Below are positions 12,001-17,439 of a stretch of 64,000 nt of DNA, in pieces. The translations under genes and the position numbers were made by a program. Source of the DNA: Burkholderiales bacterium. Its GTDB lineage: Bacteria > Pseudomonadota > Gammaproteobacteria > Burkholderiales > Burkholderiaceae_C. The stretch spans positions 1 to 64,000 of the forward strand of contig JACRAZ010000017.1 of the NCBI GenBank assembly GCA_016213205.1. Reading direction: 5' to 3'. Each line of letters opens with the position of its first letter. The stretch's first letter is position 1. The notes below the pieces were generated by a model that saw nothing but the letters and a program-made list of their open reading frames with translations, was not told the origin of the DNA and made no database searches.

Positions 12001-14110
12001 CTCGATGAAGCAGGTGCAGAACGTCGCGCCCGAGTGGTGGAAGCGCAAGTTCGTGCCCGGCAAGGCCGACACCAGCCTGAAGGGCGAGAAGTTTGTGCGC
12101 CTGGAGCGGCGGGCCCCCAGCGGCGCCGGCACTGCCGCGCTCGAAGGCATGGAGGGCAAGCGGCCCGGCAAGTTGCTGGAGGTGCACTTCTTCCCTGCTG
12201 GCGAGCCGATGCCAGCGAAGTACGCGGATTGGGACAACGCCGGCACCTGGGAGGTGGTGGGCACGAAGGGCCCCGAGCTGGTGGTCTGGCGCGACTTCAC
12301 GAAGGACGAGCGCTCGAAGATGGGCGAGATCGATGAGGCCCGCTTTGCGATCGCCAAGACGCTGCAGGCCATGGTGCACGACATCGAGGTCGGCCGGTAT
12401 CTCGAGTGGCTTGCCCAGCGCTACGCCAAGAAGCCCGGCGAGGCCATCGACGGCGTTGTGGTCGAGGCCTCCGAGCGCTACCGCGACACCTTCAAGACGG
12501 GCGAGTGGGTGCAAGTGCCGGACGCGAAGATCCCGGGCACCAGCGTGGCGAAGTACGGCAAGCTGGCCGGCCATTACCTGCCGGGCCCGATCTGGAACGA
12601 CCTGCGCCAGGTGGTGAACGGGCGCTTCCAGCCGCTGGGCGAGACCTACCAGCGCATCCTCTCGATGTGGAAGGCGTCGAAGACCGCGCTGTCGCCGGCG
12701 GTGCACACCAACAACGTGATGTCGAACTTCGTGATGGCCGACTGGCACGACGTGACGGCCGGCCATGTGGCGAAGTCGCTGCGCATCATCCTTGGCGCGA
12801 GCAAGCGCCAGGGGGCGGGCGTCATCGGCCGGGTCGGGAACGTGGCCGCACGCGCCGGCATGGCCGACGCCGAGGCCGCGCGCGCCATCCTGGCCCGGTA
12901 CGAGGACTCGGGCGGCGCCATCGGCGGCTGGGTGACGCAGGAGATCGCCAACGAGCAGCTGGAGCCGATCGTGGCAGCGCTCGAGCGAGAGCTCGCCGGC
13001 GCGGCGGCCGCGACCGGCGCCGAGACCGGCGTGTACGCCGCCCTGCAGCATGCTCTGGGCCGGCGGTTCCCGGCTGCCTGGGAGGCGCTGAAGGGGTCCA
13101 AGCCTGGCGGCGCGGTGGCCACCGAGGCAAAGGCGCTGCTGGACCTGTACCAGGCCGAGGATGACGTGTTCCGCCTGGCGGCCTGGCTGAAGGCCAAGGA
13201 GGCCGGCCTGTCCGACGCCGAGGCCGGCAAGATCGCGCGCCGCTCCTTCCTCGACTACAGCATCAACGCGCCATGGGTGCAGGCGATGCGCAGCACCGCG
13301 TTCCCGTTCATCAGCTTCACCTACCGGGCGTTGCCAATGCTGCTGGAGACCATGGGCAAGCGGCCGCACAAGATCATCAAGCTGATGGCCCTGGCCGGCG
13401 CGCTGAACTGGCTGGGCGTGATGCTGGGCGGCGGCGGCGACGACCGGGAGCGCAAGCTGCTGTCCGAAGAGAAGGCCGGCGGGGTGTGGGGCATGGTGCC
13501 CAAGCTCATCCGCATGCCCTGGAACGACGCCAACGGCTCGCCGGTGTACCTCGACATCCGGCGCTGGATCCCGGTGGGCGACGTGGCCGACCTGGGCCAG
13601 GGGCACGCGGCCCTGCCGCTGCCGCCGGCACTGATGCCGGGCGGCCCGCTGGCGGTGCTGGGCGAGGTGATCACGAACCACTCGATGTTCACCGGCAAGG
13701 CCATCACGCTGGACACCGACACGGCCACGGAGAAGGCCGGCAAGCTCGCCGACCACCTGTGGAAGGCGGCGGCGCCGAACGTGCTCGGGCTGCCGGGCAC
13801 CTACGCGACCCAGGGCGTGGTCGATGCGGCCAAGGGTCGCACCGACGCCTTCGGCCGCGAGCAGTCGGTGGCCCAGGCCCTGGCCTCAACGGTGGGCGTG
13901 AAACTCGGCAGCTACCCCGCCGACGTGCTGCGCCGAAACCTCATTGCCAAGAACCAGGCCGAGGAAATGGAGATCGACCGCAATATTGCGCAGCTCAAGC
14001 GCCAGCGCCAGACCAACAGAATCAGCCAGGAGGAACTGCAGGCCGAGGTGCGCAAGCAGCTGGAGAAGAAGCAGGAGATCAGGCGCAAGCTGGCCGAGCA
14101 GCTGAGGTGA
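38..14110 (+). CDS. Giant phage polyvalent protein (DarB-like methylase/helicase with zeta-toxin-like, ParB-like and virion-type domains)
   Basis: This 4,690-residue protein is the last prophage gene before the att site. GGAG lies 6 nt before the ATG. Domains seen in order (approximate residues): an exact GAFDDLIP repeat (2-9 and 14-21); an Ala-rich helical region; a DdrB/ParB-like domain (530-880); a second ParB-like domain with LDGHHRW (about 1044-1050); a nucleotidyltransferase-like domain with GGSLVSGL and IDLDVRF (1230-1255); a zeta-toxin-like kinase with P-loop GGAGSGKS (about 1486-1493); an N6-adenine methylase with LEPGAGIGVF and NPPF (about 1990 and 2055); an SF2/SNF2-type helicase with AVGSGKT (about 2690), VDEAHEF and a Q/R-rich motif VI (about 3200); a metallopeptidase-like HEAAH (about 3635); a long helical tail with a hydrophobic stretch near 4450; and a C-terminal coiled coil. 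Family knowledge: such polyvalent proteins are injected with phage DNA and counter host defence. Bcep22-like Burkholderia phages carry proteins of similar size. The exact function here is inferred. Confidence 0.85.
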   Translation: MGAFDDLIPAGGAGAFDDLIPRKKRKDEGGTAGDYGHAIAQAVGEGVLNMQAGLGTFVQAPAANTLSGVAGARALADRGITAAMNWVAPGSATLDEDAQTTARQASRFAAEQRAANADTEGGSWLNPRTAIARIGLGLEQDARGRTDEIQAKNQADNPELVRQQQEVSAAEGFVPTVKAMAQNPMATAYTLARSAPDMVAGLGLAKAAASKAMSGAGAAAEAAAARAAAAGADAAAQAAAAKAVIDQAGKLAVARASTVGTLAEAASSANSAREGVYREVMGIPATRLVESPRFREILVEAGGDAARAQEILANELADQAVLAGAGTMLGSALTRRIFGGDTTAKAVAGQRIGVRDVIKNVAEEGTEEGLQGVPEDLAQHGAVVQADPAKKFDLGGTLAQNMVAGALMGGGGSTIGLAKQTVQDWRGPAGAPSPPAGPDAPAGPSGEPAINADEVLGATAGTAPTAAEKALTTPPREATALDRVQAIDQEIAAKPADAPEVAALQAERDALTKDWPKLTPGAETSFSTEAGARLGARYALVEADDLVTSHDVDLRPNPAYPKELQPRERDRAASAAQISGIVQKIDPARLGLSADAATGAPIIGADGLVESGNARSIALARVYQANGQKAEDYRAYLRDNAAQFGLTPEAVAGMRNPVLVRVRTTPVNRAEFARQANASTVAQMSPAEQARSDAARIEAMDDLQPDESGDFTSSRDFIRRFVARLPMTEQAGMIDASGQLSSAGYARVRNAVLAKAYGDSPVLARMVESMDDSARNISRALMIAAPRVAQARAAIGEGRRFDADLTPHLVEAAQEIQRLKDAGQSVSDALAQAGVFGETYSPETRAMLQFLADNARRPRRMAEFITAYFDALDAAGDPAQGSLLGDTQAPAKADLMAAARRTTEGAPDANATNPERGNAGETAPDGPSGRGQPEDAAGDRRGGQGDGTAPAAGGREEGQAGWVNFPPESGTLGIPRPNMPQVKVALRPQLYAFLKTKGIDHQTEDVAADELKPTQAEYSPAKAEAARTAEGDKAAVLVSSDGYVLDGHHRWISRALNHEPVQIIRFNAPIDQLLDAVREFSGTTTSNESAVLREKRQHHVEAFYDAAADLAQIMSRHTRAAMVPEDTPDLMPTLVKLFSEAVQVVGTDLKRATAWVKERLRAMPELKAKWNRISNETYQKAALRALEAAPQNDLAANDAPAETDADRYLASAKRMAAKWQAELGGDVQVVLGGSLVSGLFVQAGNEPIDLDVRFLSKSPESIIKRVEAATGLQLRKEIKVNDFPVGTSTGFMVEGVIEVDGMQMEVEGCVRSPSYVGWANYYRSVLTHDELEQFKADKLRLKGEKKAYKALKSGMLEKVQARAIARGVVPAIEYKTPETWQGQPDGKFIDEHGFERGAGLNSLERAAEQWFYERMRADRDGVVSDYLARFPGVVDADLAKELSPIYHLNKSFANAVHEPSSALSKAAWGEALARDSRSEVIVTAGGAGSGKSVSGALARGILGLPADALTFDSALTSPRAADSRIAEAKQAGKRVTIIYTNTDAEQAFRWSLGRPRLMRAATVASSHARAADNIRGLAERYAADDRVRIVVVNNPGEASLVNVGKVTDVPAYDYNRLERRLHEIARQERDAGRLSRDKFAFVSGGEAVLHEAVGRPPEGTAGQGSEGLDADPAGRAGAPAGRVHGGQSAESRGSDGRVAGTEGVNAGQHGRPGAEGKVADAARQPGGQRRTGQVRGRPGQSDLFGNGEPDAGTADARGLGQPGPAGVRGQNEDGRGAESGGRDGRPAGVPAGRDIGPKSGLNYRFGDDDLTYEGSWAKKAAANVEAVELLKKLQAEGRQATRDEQKVLAQFIGWGASEIANNLFGKKLDKVADAARGYRAAKAVFDGGAARIDRYHSDYWAVFGPLSGKRNLRYGDPITAADVSLAAFGLDSADLKYLDLRDRLKAALTPDEWAEASRSTQYAHYTSKAVVRSMWGTLQRFGFEGGVMLEPGAGIGVFPGLMPEAMAFNSSYTGVEFDSITGGILKQLFPDERILVESFVDTALPKNFYDVAVGNPPFSGTKILSDPEYQKHAFSLHDYFFAKTIDRVKPGGLVVFVTSRYTMDKLTDKARQYLGERADLVGAIRLPQTAFKANAGTDVVTDVLFLRKKVPGETFEHGQAWAKSVPMKVGSQTFPVNEYFHAHPEMVLGSHSDTGSMQNSDEPQYTVLPPAGDIESLFAKASGRMPSGIYTPARGSAAEAAKVREIDFNPKAQKEGNYYVSDKGALMQRENGVGTRVELKSEKDMALIKAFVPLRDALKQAHYDQLNDGDWQTSLAALQAAYKAFTAKHGQVNQFVAKTVRVKVDELDDDGSPTGRKVEDEEQRRVYPLLEKIKDDPDWTLVAALEKVNDETGEITPSAFLSSRVLGKPERATIATPHDALLAVLNDTGRVDPAQIAARLDMSQADAIASLGSAVYEDPEASWVTADEYLSGNVKRKLEAARAAAKADRRFERNVKALEAVQPAPKSPAQINASIGMNWIPGSDYSQFLRETAGVRAEVRFNDATRQWLVRTEGGHSTLKATADWGTLDRHAGELLEHALTGRPIRITRSVGHGKDATTVFDATATEAANQKLDAMREEFSNWIWRDAERANRLVQVYNDRFNTTVPRAFDGRHLTLPGASKQFHIFDHVKRGAWRIVQRGNTYLAHAVGSGKTFQMVISAMEQKRLGLISKPMVVVPNHMLQQFAREWQDLYPAARLMVADEHNFHTDNRRRFVSRVALSELDGVVITHSAFKLLDLDPEFKQKIINEQLDYMRAALEEAEAEEGNGGRKSMRVKQIEKQIENLEQKLEAALSSVGKDRNVRFDELGVDFLYVDEAHEFRKLDFATARQVKGIQPAGSARALDLYIKSRYLEEKKPGRSLVMASGTPVTNTLAELYTVGRFMDRQTLIERGIEDFDSWASMFGRERTALEPNAAGKYEPVTRFSKFVNVPELTQMFRDYADVVTADQLAALLGDKRPKVEGGARKIVITPKTEAYASYQKVLAQRVEISKNWKPTKDEPNNPDPVIRIIGDGRLAAIDMRFVNPSAPSDPRSKLNTMIDDVVRVFKETADVEYLDKAGNVEASKGSAMMVFSDLGFGAGVAASRGFNARAWFEKRLRDAGVPMGQVAFMSDYKKSTDKLKLFKDVNAGRVRILIGSSKNMGTGVNAQQRLKALFHLDSPWYPADLEQREGRIIRQGNKNRLVQVFAYAAKGTYDENMWKMLASKQFFIDQALNGDENLREVEDLDSQSQYDMAAAMVAEDPRVMQLAGARAEIEKLQRLFRAHEDQRMGFRNTFRFAQETIEFNTKRLPDAQKLAGQVQDLSGDKFRAKADSSTFDDRTKWGEALLAKFADLKAKVAESQAIGEVSGFKVRYVSVLNSSSYTAQVQLATPEPTLLISDGQESAIGVAMRAQNAVADVARQPERMREAIAAAQARMDALRERLEAPFPMAGMLADKVKEAADLEAQLAAAGKPRAWRVERVDTGLGHEVQATSAEEAIDKAVATNGGLPAEWRAYEATPGGEAAGDDARLSIGAGGGVDFKALLGVAARVRRSMPGLPKINVLTSPASAPAELQAYIRARGAMATADGAFHNGEIYLFASGIADEARAEHVLAEHEAAHAGLAGLLGAALPTTMRMIANNNAAVRKAALQVQQQHGLTLAQAVEEVLVDMPSAGLARLKGWRGLVGKVRDALKAAGFERLAARVDAWLAGHLTDQQRADLFVADLVREARAFVGRPQTENRGFNVSGRSALSVAATAGTQPVGTVEQRADALIQASASTPKPLDAAARMLTRVSGVEKFASVLYGTGAKLIQRLVPERMLAGVVSDYGVPEAVIDQRAMMQGRQRQALRGAGTLLEKLATLTRAESRVAYEWMTGEDTRTADDLMKDLPEQSVKVLQEVRQLVDKLSQEAVRLGQLDPEAFERHRFAYLRRSYFKHAIELTSADKAKRQRAITILGDQYKGRGMTAGASMKQVQNVAPEWWKRKFVPGKADTSLKGEKFVRLERRAPSGAGTAALEGMEGKRPGKLLEVHFFPAGEPMPAKYADWDNAGTWEVVGTKGPELVVWRDFTKDERSKMGEIDEARFAIAKTLQAMVHDIEVGRYLEWLAQRYAKKPGEAIDGVVVEASERYRDTFKTGEWVQVPDAKIPGTSVAKYGKLAGHYLPGPIWNDLRQVVNGRFQPLGETYQRILSMWKASKTALSPAVHTNNVMSNFVMADWHDVTAGHVAKSLRIILGASKRQGAGVIGRVGNVAARAGMADAEAARAILARYEDSGGAIGGWVTQEIANEQLEPIVAALERELAGAAAATGAETGVYAALQHALGRRFPAAWEALKGSKPGGAVATEAKALLDLYQAEDDVFRLAAWLKAKEAGLSDAEAGKIARRSFLDYSINAPWVQAMRSTAFPFISFTYRALPMLLETMGKRPHKIIKLMALAGALNWLGVMLGGGGDDRERKLLSEEKAGGVWGMVPKLIRMPWNDANGSPVYLDIRRWIPVGDVADLGQGHAALPLPPALMPGGPLAVLGEVITNHSMFTGKAITLDTDTATEKAGKLADHLWKAAAPNVLGLPGTYATQGVVDAAKGRTDAFGREQSVAQALASTVGVKLGSYPADVLRRNLIAKNQAEEMEIDRNIAQLKRQRQTNRISQEELQAEVRKQLEKKQEIRRKLAEQLR
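41..100 (+). repeat. Duplicated GAFDDLIP-coding segment at the N-terminus of the giant protein
   Basis: Bases 41-64 and 77-100 are near-identical 24-nt segments, both coding GAFDDLIP. They are separated by a short AGGA linker. A duplicated acidic-hydrophobic peptide at the extreme N-terminus of a large phage protein could be a virion-targeting or docking tag. That role is an inference. Confidence 0.7.
2760..2927 (+). CDS. Nested small gene 1 inside the giant phage gene (55 aa, unknown function)
   Basis: This frame lies +1 relative to the giant protein. The ATG at 2760 has GGAG seven nucleotides upstream. The product is basic and helical, with a Leu/Arg/Lys core around LRRTAQAVEDNPKMRR and a C-terminal PLPPG stretch. 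By hand count, 46 of its 55 codons end in G or C, while the giant frame over the same bases has only about 30 of 56. In the giant protein this segment is a low-complexity Gly/Glu/Arg/Ala linker between the DdrB-like and second ParB-like domains. The TGA stop overlaps an in-frame GTG of the giant frame as GTGA at 2924-2927, a typical translational-coupling arrangement. I do not recognise the product. Expression and function are inferred from these coding signals. Confidence 0.6.
   Translation: MPMPRTPSGETLEKLRRTAQAVEDNPKMRRAIAAVVKAMGLPLPPGAEKKGKQGG
4902..5150 (+). CDS. Nested small gene 2 inside the giant phage gene (82 aa, unknown function)
   Basis: The start is ATG at 4902, preceded by AAGGAGG at 4891-4897, one of the strongest ribosome-binding sites in the window. 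The frame is +1 to the giant gene. The first 25 or so codons overlap the end of the zeta-toxin-like domain and the rest covers a Gly/Arg-rich linker. The product has a Ser-rich start, then an amphipathic segment (FTKLWADRLKELQAKDP, then LLAERERLLDEYM) that looks like a genuine small helical protein. From about position 5000 onward its codons end mostly in G or C, while the giant frame shows many A/T-ending codons. The stop TAA is followed directly by the ATG of nested gene 3. No family is recognised. Its position beside a zeta-toxin-like domain makes an antitoxin or regulator conceivable, but nothing in the sequence shows this. Confidence 0.65.
   Translation: MKLLDRNAMPGASHATSSRSSVVAKPSFTKLWADRLKELQAKDPKVSMQTLLAERERLLDEYMAANPPKAGAPMEESPELRA
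5151..5441 (+). CDS. Nested small gene 3 inside the giant phage gene (96 aa, unknown function)
   Basis: The ATG follows the stop of nested gene 2 with no gap (TAAATG), and GAGG lies 6 nt upstream, so the two form a mini-operon inside the giant gene. By hand count 85 of 96 codons end in G or C. The giant frame over the same bases has about half A/T-ending codons and yields a Gly/Arg/Ala linker. The product is mostly helical, with recognisable protein-like stretches such as SLTQEQRMREGWDSLGP and a single Cys in the second half. The TGA at 5439-5441 falls just where the N6-methylase domain of the giant protein begins (LNYRFGDDD). I do not recognise the family. Confidence 0.65.
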   Translation: MLANTVALALKEKSPTLHASLAASGELAKYAADLASQISSETVSLTQEQRMREGWDSLGPLECAARMKTAAALNQEAVMADLLEFPQDGTSGQSQV

Positions 14111-14220
14111 CCTGGCCGGGGAAAATCCGGGGAAATTCTTGGGTGCCGCAGGGTATTGAGGCGGGCCGCTTCATTGGCGCCGAATACTCTGCGGTTTTCG
14201 ACGGTCCCCGGGAGCATGGA

Positions 14221-14243
14221 TTCGAGTCCCATCAGCCACCCCA
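14221..14243 (+). other. Prophage attachment site: 3' end of a tRNA-His gene
   Basis: The 23 bases match the T-loop, T-stem 3' side, acceptor stem 3' side and CCA end of a bacterial tRNA-His. The acceptor strand CAGCCAC followed by discriminator C and CCA is diagnostic, since C73 is a tRNA-His identity base. Upstream bases do not form a tRNA: the T-stem 5' side reads ATGGA, with an A opposite C, and no GTG anticodon arm is present. This is what remains on one side when a phage integrates into the 3' end of a tRNA gene. The intact tRNA-His should lie at the far end of the prophage, left of this window. Confidence 0.75.
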
Positions 14244-14252
14244 GGTGATCTC

Positions 14253-14282
14253 GCACAACGGCCCCGCAAGGGGCCGTTGTGC
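14253..14282 (+). terminator. Strong hairpin, probably the original tRNA-His terminator
   Basis: A perfect 13-bp stem (14253-14265 with 14270-14282) closes a GCAA loop and is followed by TTTG. It lies 9 nt after the CCA end of the tRNA remnant, so it is most simply the terminator of the tRNA gene before prophage insertion. Confidence 0.75.
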
Positions 14283-14519
14283 TTTGTGCGCTGGATCGCG
14301 CGCAGCCTGGCGCCAACGCAGTGGCTGGCCCGGCACGGGGCCTGGGCCGACCGGATTCGGGCTGACCGAATCCAGACCGGGCGCTGACGACTTCAGGCTC
14401 GCCGCCCGCAACACTGCTCATCCTTGATCAACCCCGTCGCTGGGCGCCATGCCCGAGGGACCGATCGGCCACCTCGGCCGGGCCAGCGACAGGCTGTGCG
14501 GTGGAAGGGAGCGAGCACC

Positions 14520-14747
14520 ATGACCCAGCATGCCAACGATGTCGACGCCACGCGAATCTTCGTGGTCCGGCTCAGCCGCGTGCCTGGCGCAACAGGCCTG
14601 CACGGCCGGCTCGAGCATGTGCTGACCGGTCGCCAGCACGACTTCGACAGCGCAGAAGGCTTGGTCGACTGCCTGTTGAGCGAGGAACGTCAGCTCGAAC
14701 GCGAGCGCGGTGATCTCACGCGCAACGGGGGGCGACCAGGGCCATGA
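14520..14747 (+). CDS. Small conserved hypothetical protein (75 aa)
   Basis: The ATG at 14520 is preceded by GGGAGCGAG, a fair ribosome-binding site. The protein starts MTQHANDVDATRIFVVRLSR and continues with a VPGATGLHGRLEHVLTG segment, a DFDSAEGLVDCLL helix and a charged tail. The pattern of a beta-strand-rich start, an 'EHV-TG' motif and a 'F-S-L-V' helix resembles small uncharacterised proteins found widely in Burkholderiales. I know no function for them. Its last 32 bases overlap the end of the regulator gene on the other strand. It is the first host gene after the prophage. Confidence 0.65.
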   Translation: MTQHANDVDATRIFVVRLSRVPGATGLHGRLEHVLTGRQHDFDSAEGLVDCLLSEERQLERERGDLTRNGGRPGP

Positions 14748-17352
14748 CCTCGTCGTCGGACAACGCATGGCCTTGCTCGCGCAACGTGGCCAGTCGCTCG
14801 GAACCGAGGTGGTCATGCAGCCTTGCGCCCATGCGCCTGTGCGCCTGGGCAGACAGCGGCCCCCTCGCCATGCCCAGGCGCGCAGCCATTGCGTCGCTCC
14901 ACCCATGCAGGCGCGCAGCCGACTCGACATCACCCCGAAGCCAGCACAGCGCCGACCAGTGTTCCAGCCCCCACCAGCGCACGCCGGCGGCCTGCTGCAG
15001 TGCTAGCGCCTCGGCGTACGCCGACAAGGCCTCGGCGGTGCGGTCCGGTTGGCACAGCGCTGCCTCGACGAGGCTGACCGCGTGCATGCCCATTTGCTGC
15101 CAACCTTGGCGCAGGCGGCCCGACCGGCGCATCTGCTGAACCGCCTCCGCGGTGACACGCACGGCGCTGTCAACCTCGTCGAGCAACAGCATTGCCAGCG
15201 CCAGATTGCCCACCACGAGCCATTCATTGCGTTGGTCACCGTGCTTCGCCAACAATGCGCGTTCGGCCCGCATGGCGTCGCGGAAGCCGATCCAGTCGCC
15301 ACGCCGAAGGTACTGGGTGCCCAGCGTCATGCGCAGCGGTCGGCCACGCATCGGGTCGGCGACATCGTGCAGTGCGCGCATGCGTGCCACCGCGGCGCCT
15401 TCAATGAACGTGGCGTCGCCACACCAGTGCGACAGCGGTATCAGAAAGCTCAACGACCAGTACTCGCCGTCGCGTTCGCCCAGGGTGCGGCACAGCGTGG
15501 CTGCCTGGGCCGCGGCTGCGCGGCCGCGTGGCGCGGGCAGCACGGTGGCGGCAGCCAGCAGTGCCACGCTTTGCCACAGGCGTGCACGCACCTCGGGCGC
15601 CACGTCCGTGCCCTCGGCCAGCCAGGCCTCGGCGGCATCAACGGCCGCGGCGGCCTCGGTGGACGCGGCCACCGCATGCAGGACCGGCGCGCCCCAGCCC
15701 GCCAGCGCCACGGCCAGCGGGCGACGCGGCGTTTGATCGGCGCCATCGCCTGGCGTCTGGCGCGACCAGGCCAGCGCCGCGCGCAAGTGAGGCAGCCAGG
15801 GCATCGACTGGTCCTGGAAGGCGAAGTGCGGCAGCGCCAGGCTGCGCTGCACAAGCATGCGCAGCTGGGCCAGCGTGGCCTCGGCGTGCCGGCGGCAGGT
15901 GGCCTCGGCTTCACCCGCTGCGTGCAGCCGTTCCAGTGCCAGGCGGCGCGGCGCATCCAGCAACCGCAGGCATGGGGGGTCTTGATCCGGCTCGGCGAGG
16001 ACGAGGCTCTTTCCGAGCAGGCCGCTCAGGGCTTGATCGACCGCGGGCGCATCCTCTGCCGAATCGGCCGCCACGGCCAGCGCAAGCTCGGGCGTGAACG
16101 CACCGGGCATCACCCCCAATCGCCTGAAGGCGCGCTGCTCGTCGGATGTGAGCAGCGCATGGCTCCATTCCAGCGCCTCCCGCAGCGAGTGCTGGCGACG
16201 CGGCGCATCGCGCTGCTGCCGGTGCAGCAGGTCCAGGCGCGCCGGACCGTCTTGTTGCAGGCGTTCCAGCAAGCCATGGACGCCCAGCAAGGGCACGCGC
16301 GCAGCCGCCAGTTCCAGGGCCAGTGGCAGGCCGTCGAGCTGCCGGCAGATGTCGTGCACCGCTTGTTGTTGTGCCGGCGCAAGCCCGAACCCCGGCAGGC
16401 GCGCGGCGATGCGGTCCACGAGCAGTCGCACGGCACCGCTGGTGAGCAGTTGTCCGGCATCGGCCTCGGCCGGGTCGTCGGGCAGGGTCAGCGGCGCGAG
16501 CCGCATCTGCTGCTCGCACGCAATCTGCAAGGGCTCCTGGCTCGTCACCAGCACCTGAACGCCGCCGACGCCGATGGGCAACTGGGCGAGCAGGGCGGCG
16601 ACGGGGTCGACCAACTGTTCGGCGTTGTCCAGCAGCACGAGTGCCTTCATGCCGGCAAGTGCCCTTGCCAATGCCTGCGGGCCACCGGCTGCTGCAGGTG
16701 GCAATTGCAGGGCCTGCGCCAGCGCCACCCGCAGTACCTGTTCGGCCTGCTCGCCGACGGGCAGGGCGGTCAGGTCGACCCAGCAGACACCGTCGGCAAA
16801 GTCTGGTGCCAGGTCTTGAGCGATGGCCAGCGCCAGATGGGTCTTGCCCACGCCACCCGGCCCCACCAGCGTGACGCAGGCGCTCGATCGCACCAGCGCG
16901 GTGAGCCGTTCACGTTCGGTCTCGCGGCCCACCAGCGGCGTGCCCGGACGCGGTGGCAGGCGCAGGTTGCTTGCCTGGCGGACAGGCGCGGGCACCGGCG
17001 GGGCAGTGGCGACGATGGGCTGAACCTCGGCGATGAAGCGGTAGCCCCGTCGGGGCACGGTTTCGATGAAGCGGGGCTCGCGCGCGTCATCGCCCAGCAC
17101 CATGCGCAATTCGCTGACCACGGTCTTGATCACGGCTTCGGTGATGAAGCGTCGGCCCCACACACCATCGAGCAGTTCATCCTTGGTGACCAGCCGGCCT
17201 GGGCGTGCGGCAAGGTATTGCAGCAGGTCGAGGCACTTGGGTGTCAGTGGCAGCGCCGCGCTGCCGCGCCGCAGGCTTGCGTTGGCAGCGTCCAGCACGA
17301 AGGGGCCGAAGCACAGGGCCGGAGCGTCACTCATGTCGGTTTGCACAGCCAT
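14716..17352 (-). CDS. Winged-helix transcriptional regulator with NTPase domain
   Basis: The N-terminal 110 or so residues form an OmpR/CadC-type winged helix (PLTPKCLDLLQYLAARPG, then a recognition-helix region ending RRGYRFIAEV). A P-loop NTPase of the STAND/NB-ARC type follows, starting at LVGRETERERL with Walker A GPGGVGKTHLAL. Further on are LVLLDNAEQL (Walker B-like) and a long helical C-terminal half, probably TPR-like. This architecture matches predicted ATP-dependent regulators with an OmpR-type DNA-binding head. The ligand is unknown. ATGs at 17352 and 17334 and a GTG at 17385 are all possible starts and none has a clear Shine-Dalgarno. It follows the sensor kinase and response regulator on the same strand and may be co-transcribed with them. 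Confidence 0.75.
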   Translation of the reverse strand: MAVQTDMSDAPALCFGPFVLDAANASLRRGSAALPLTPKCLDLLQYLAARPGRLVTKDELLDGVWGRRFITEAVIKTVVSELRMVLGDDAREPRFIETVPRRGYRFIAEVQPIVATAPPVPAPVRQASNLRLPPRPGTPLVGRETERERLTALVRSSACVTLVGPGGVGKTHLALAIAQDLAPDFADGVCWVDLTALPVGEQAEQVLRVALAQALQLPPAAAGGPQALARALAGMKALVLLDNAEQLVDPVAALLAQLPIGVGGVQVLVTSQEPLQIACEQQMRLAPLTLPDDPAEADAGQLLTSGAVRLLVDRIAARLPGFGLAPAQQQAVHDICRQLDGLPLALELAAARVPLLGVHGLLERLQQDGPARLDLLHRQQRDAPRRQHSLREALEWSHALLTSDEQRAFRRLGVMPGAFTPELALAVAADSAEDAPAVDQALSGLLGKSLVLAEPDQDPPCLRLLDAPRRLALERLHAAGEAEATCRRHAEATLAQLRMLVQRSLALPHFAFQDQSMPWLPHLRAALAWSRQTPGDGADQTPRRPLAVALAGWGAPVLHAVAASTEAAAAVDAAEAWLAEGTDVAPEVRARLWQSVALLAAATVLPAPRGRAAAAQAATLCRTLGERDGEYWSLSFLIPLSHWCGDATFIEGAAVARMRALHDVADPMRGRPLRMTLGTQYLRRGDWIGFRDAMRAERALLAKHGDQRNEWLVVGNLALAMLLLDEVDSAVRVTAEAVQQMRRSGRLRQGWQQMGMHAVSLVEAALCQPDRTAEALSAYAEALALQQAAGVRWWGLEHWSALCWLRGDVESAARLHGWSDAMAARLGMARGPLSAQAHRRMGARLHDHLGSERLATLREQGHALSDDEVMALVAPRCA

Positions 17353-17439
17353 GGGGTGTTGCACAGGCGCCCAGGCGGGCGCCACGTCATCTTGCCCGAA
17401 CGCCGTTGCCCGCAGGCGAAGCGGCCATCGTGGCGGGCT

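Larger units (their letters stand above)
14111..14519. other. Non-coding prophage/host junction
   Basis: These 409 bases separate the giant phage gene from the first host gene. They hold the tRNA-His 3' remnant (14221-14243) and a strong hairpin terminator (14253-14282). I see no convincing gene, promoter or other repeat in the rest. Reading frames across it are extensions or shadows. Confidence 0.6.

Noticed and set aside
38..14110. Assembly or frameshift artefact joining several genes
   Set aside because: Each domain is intact and in one frame over 14 kb, and giant proteins of this size and order are known in related phages. An error-made fusion would need several chance events, though it cannot be excluded without reads.
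14190..14243. 3' end of a tmRNA or tRNA-Sec gene
   Set aside because: The TTTTCGACGGTCCCCGGG stretch first suggested one of these. The acceptor strand CAGCCAC with discriminator C and CCA fits tRNA-His, and the upstream bases form neither structure.
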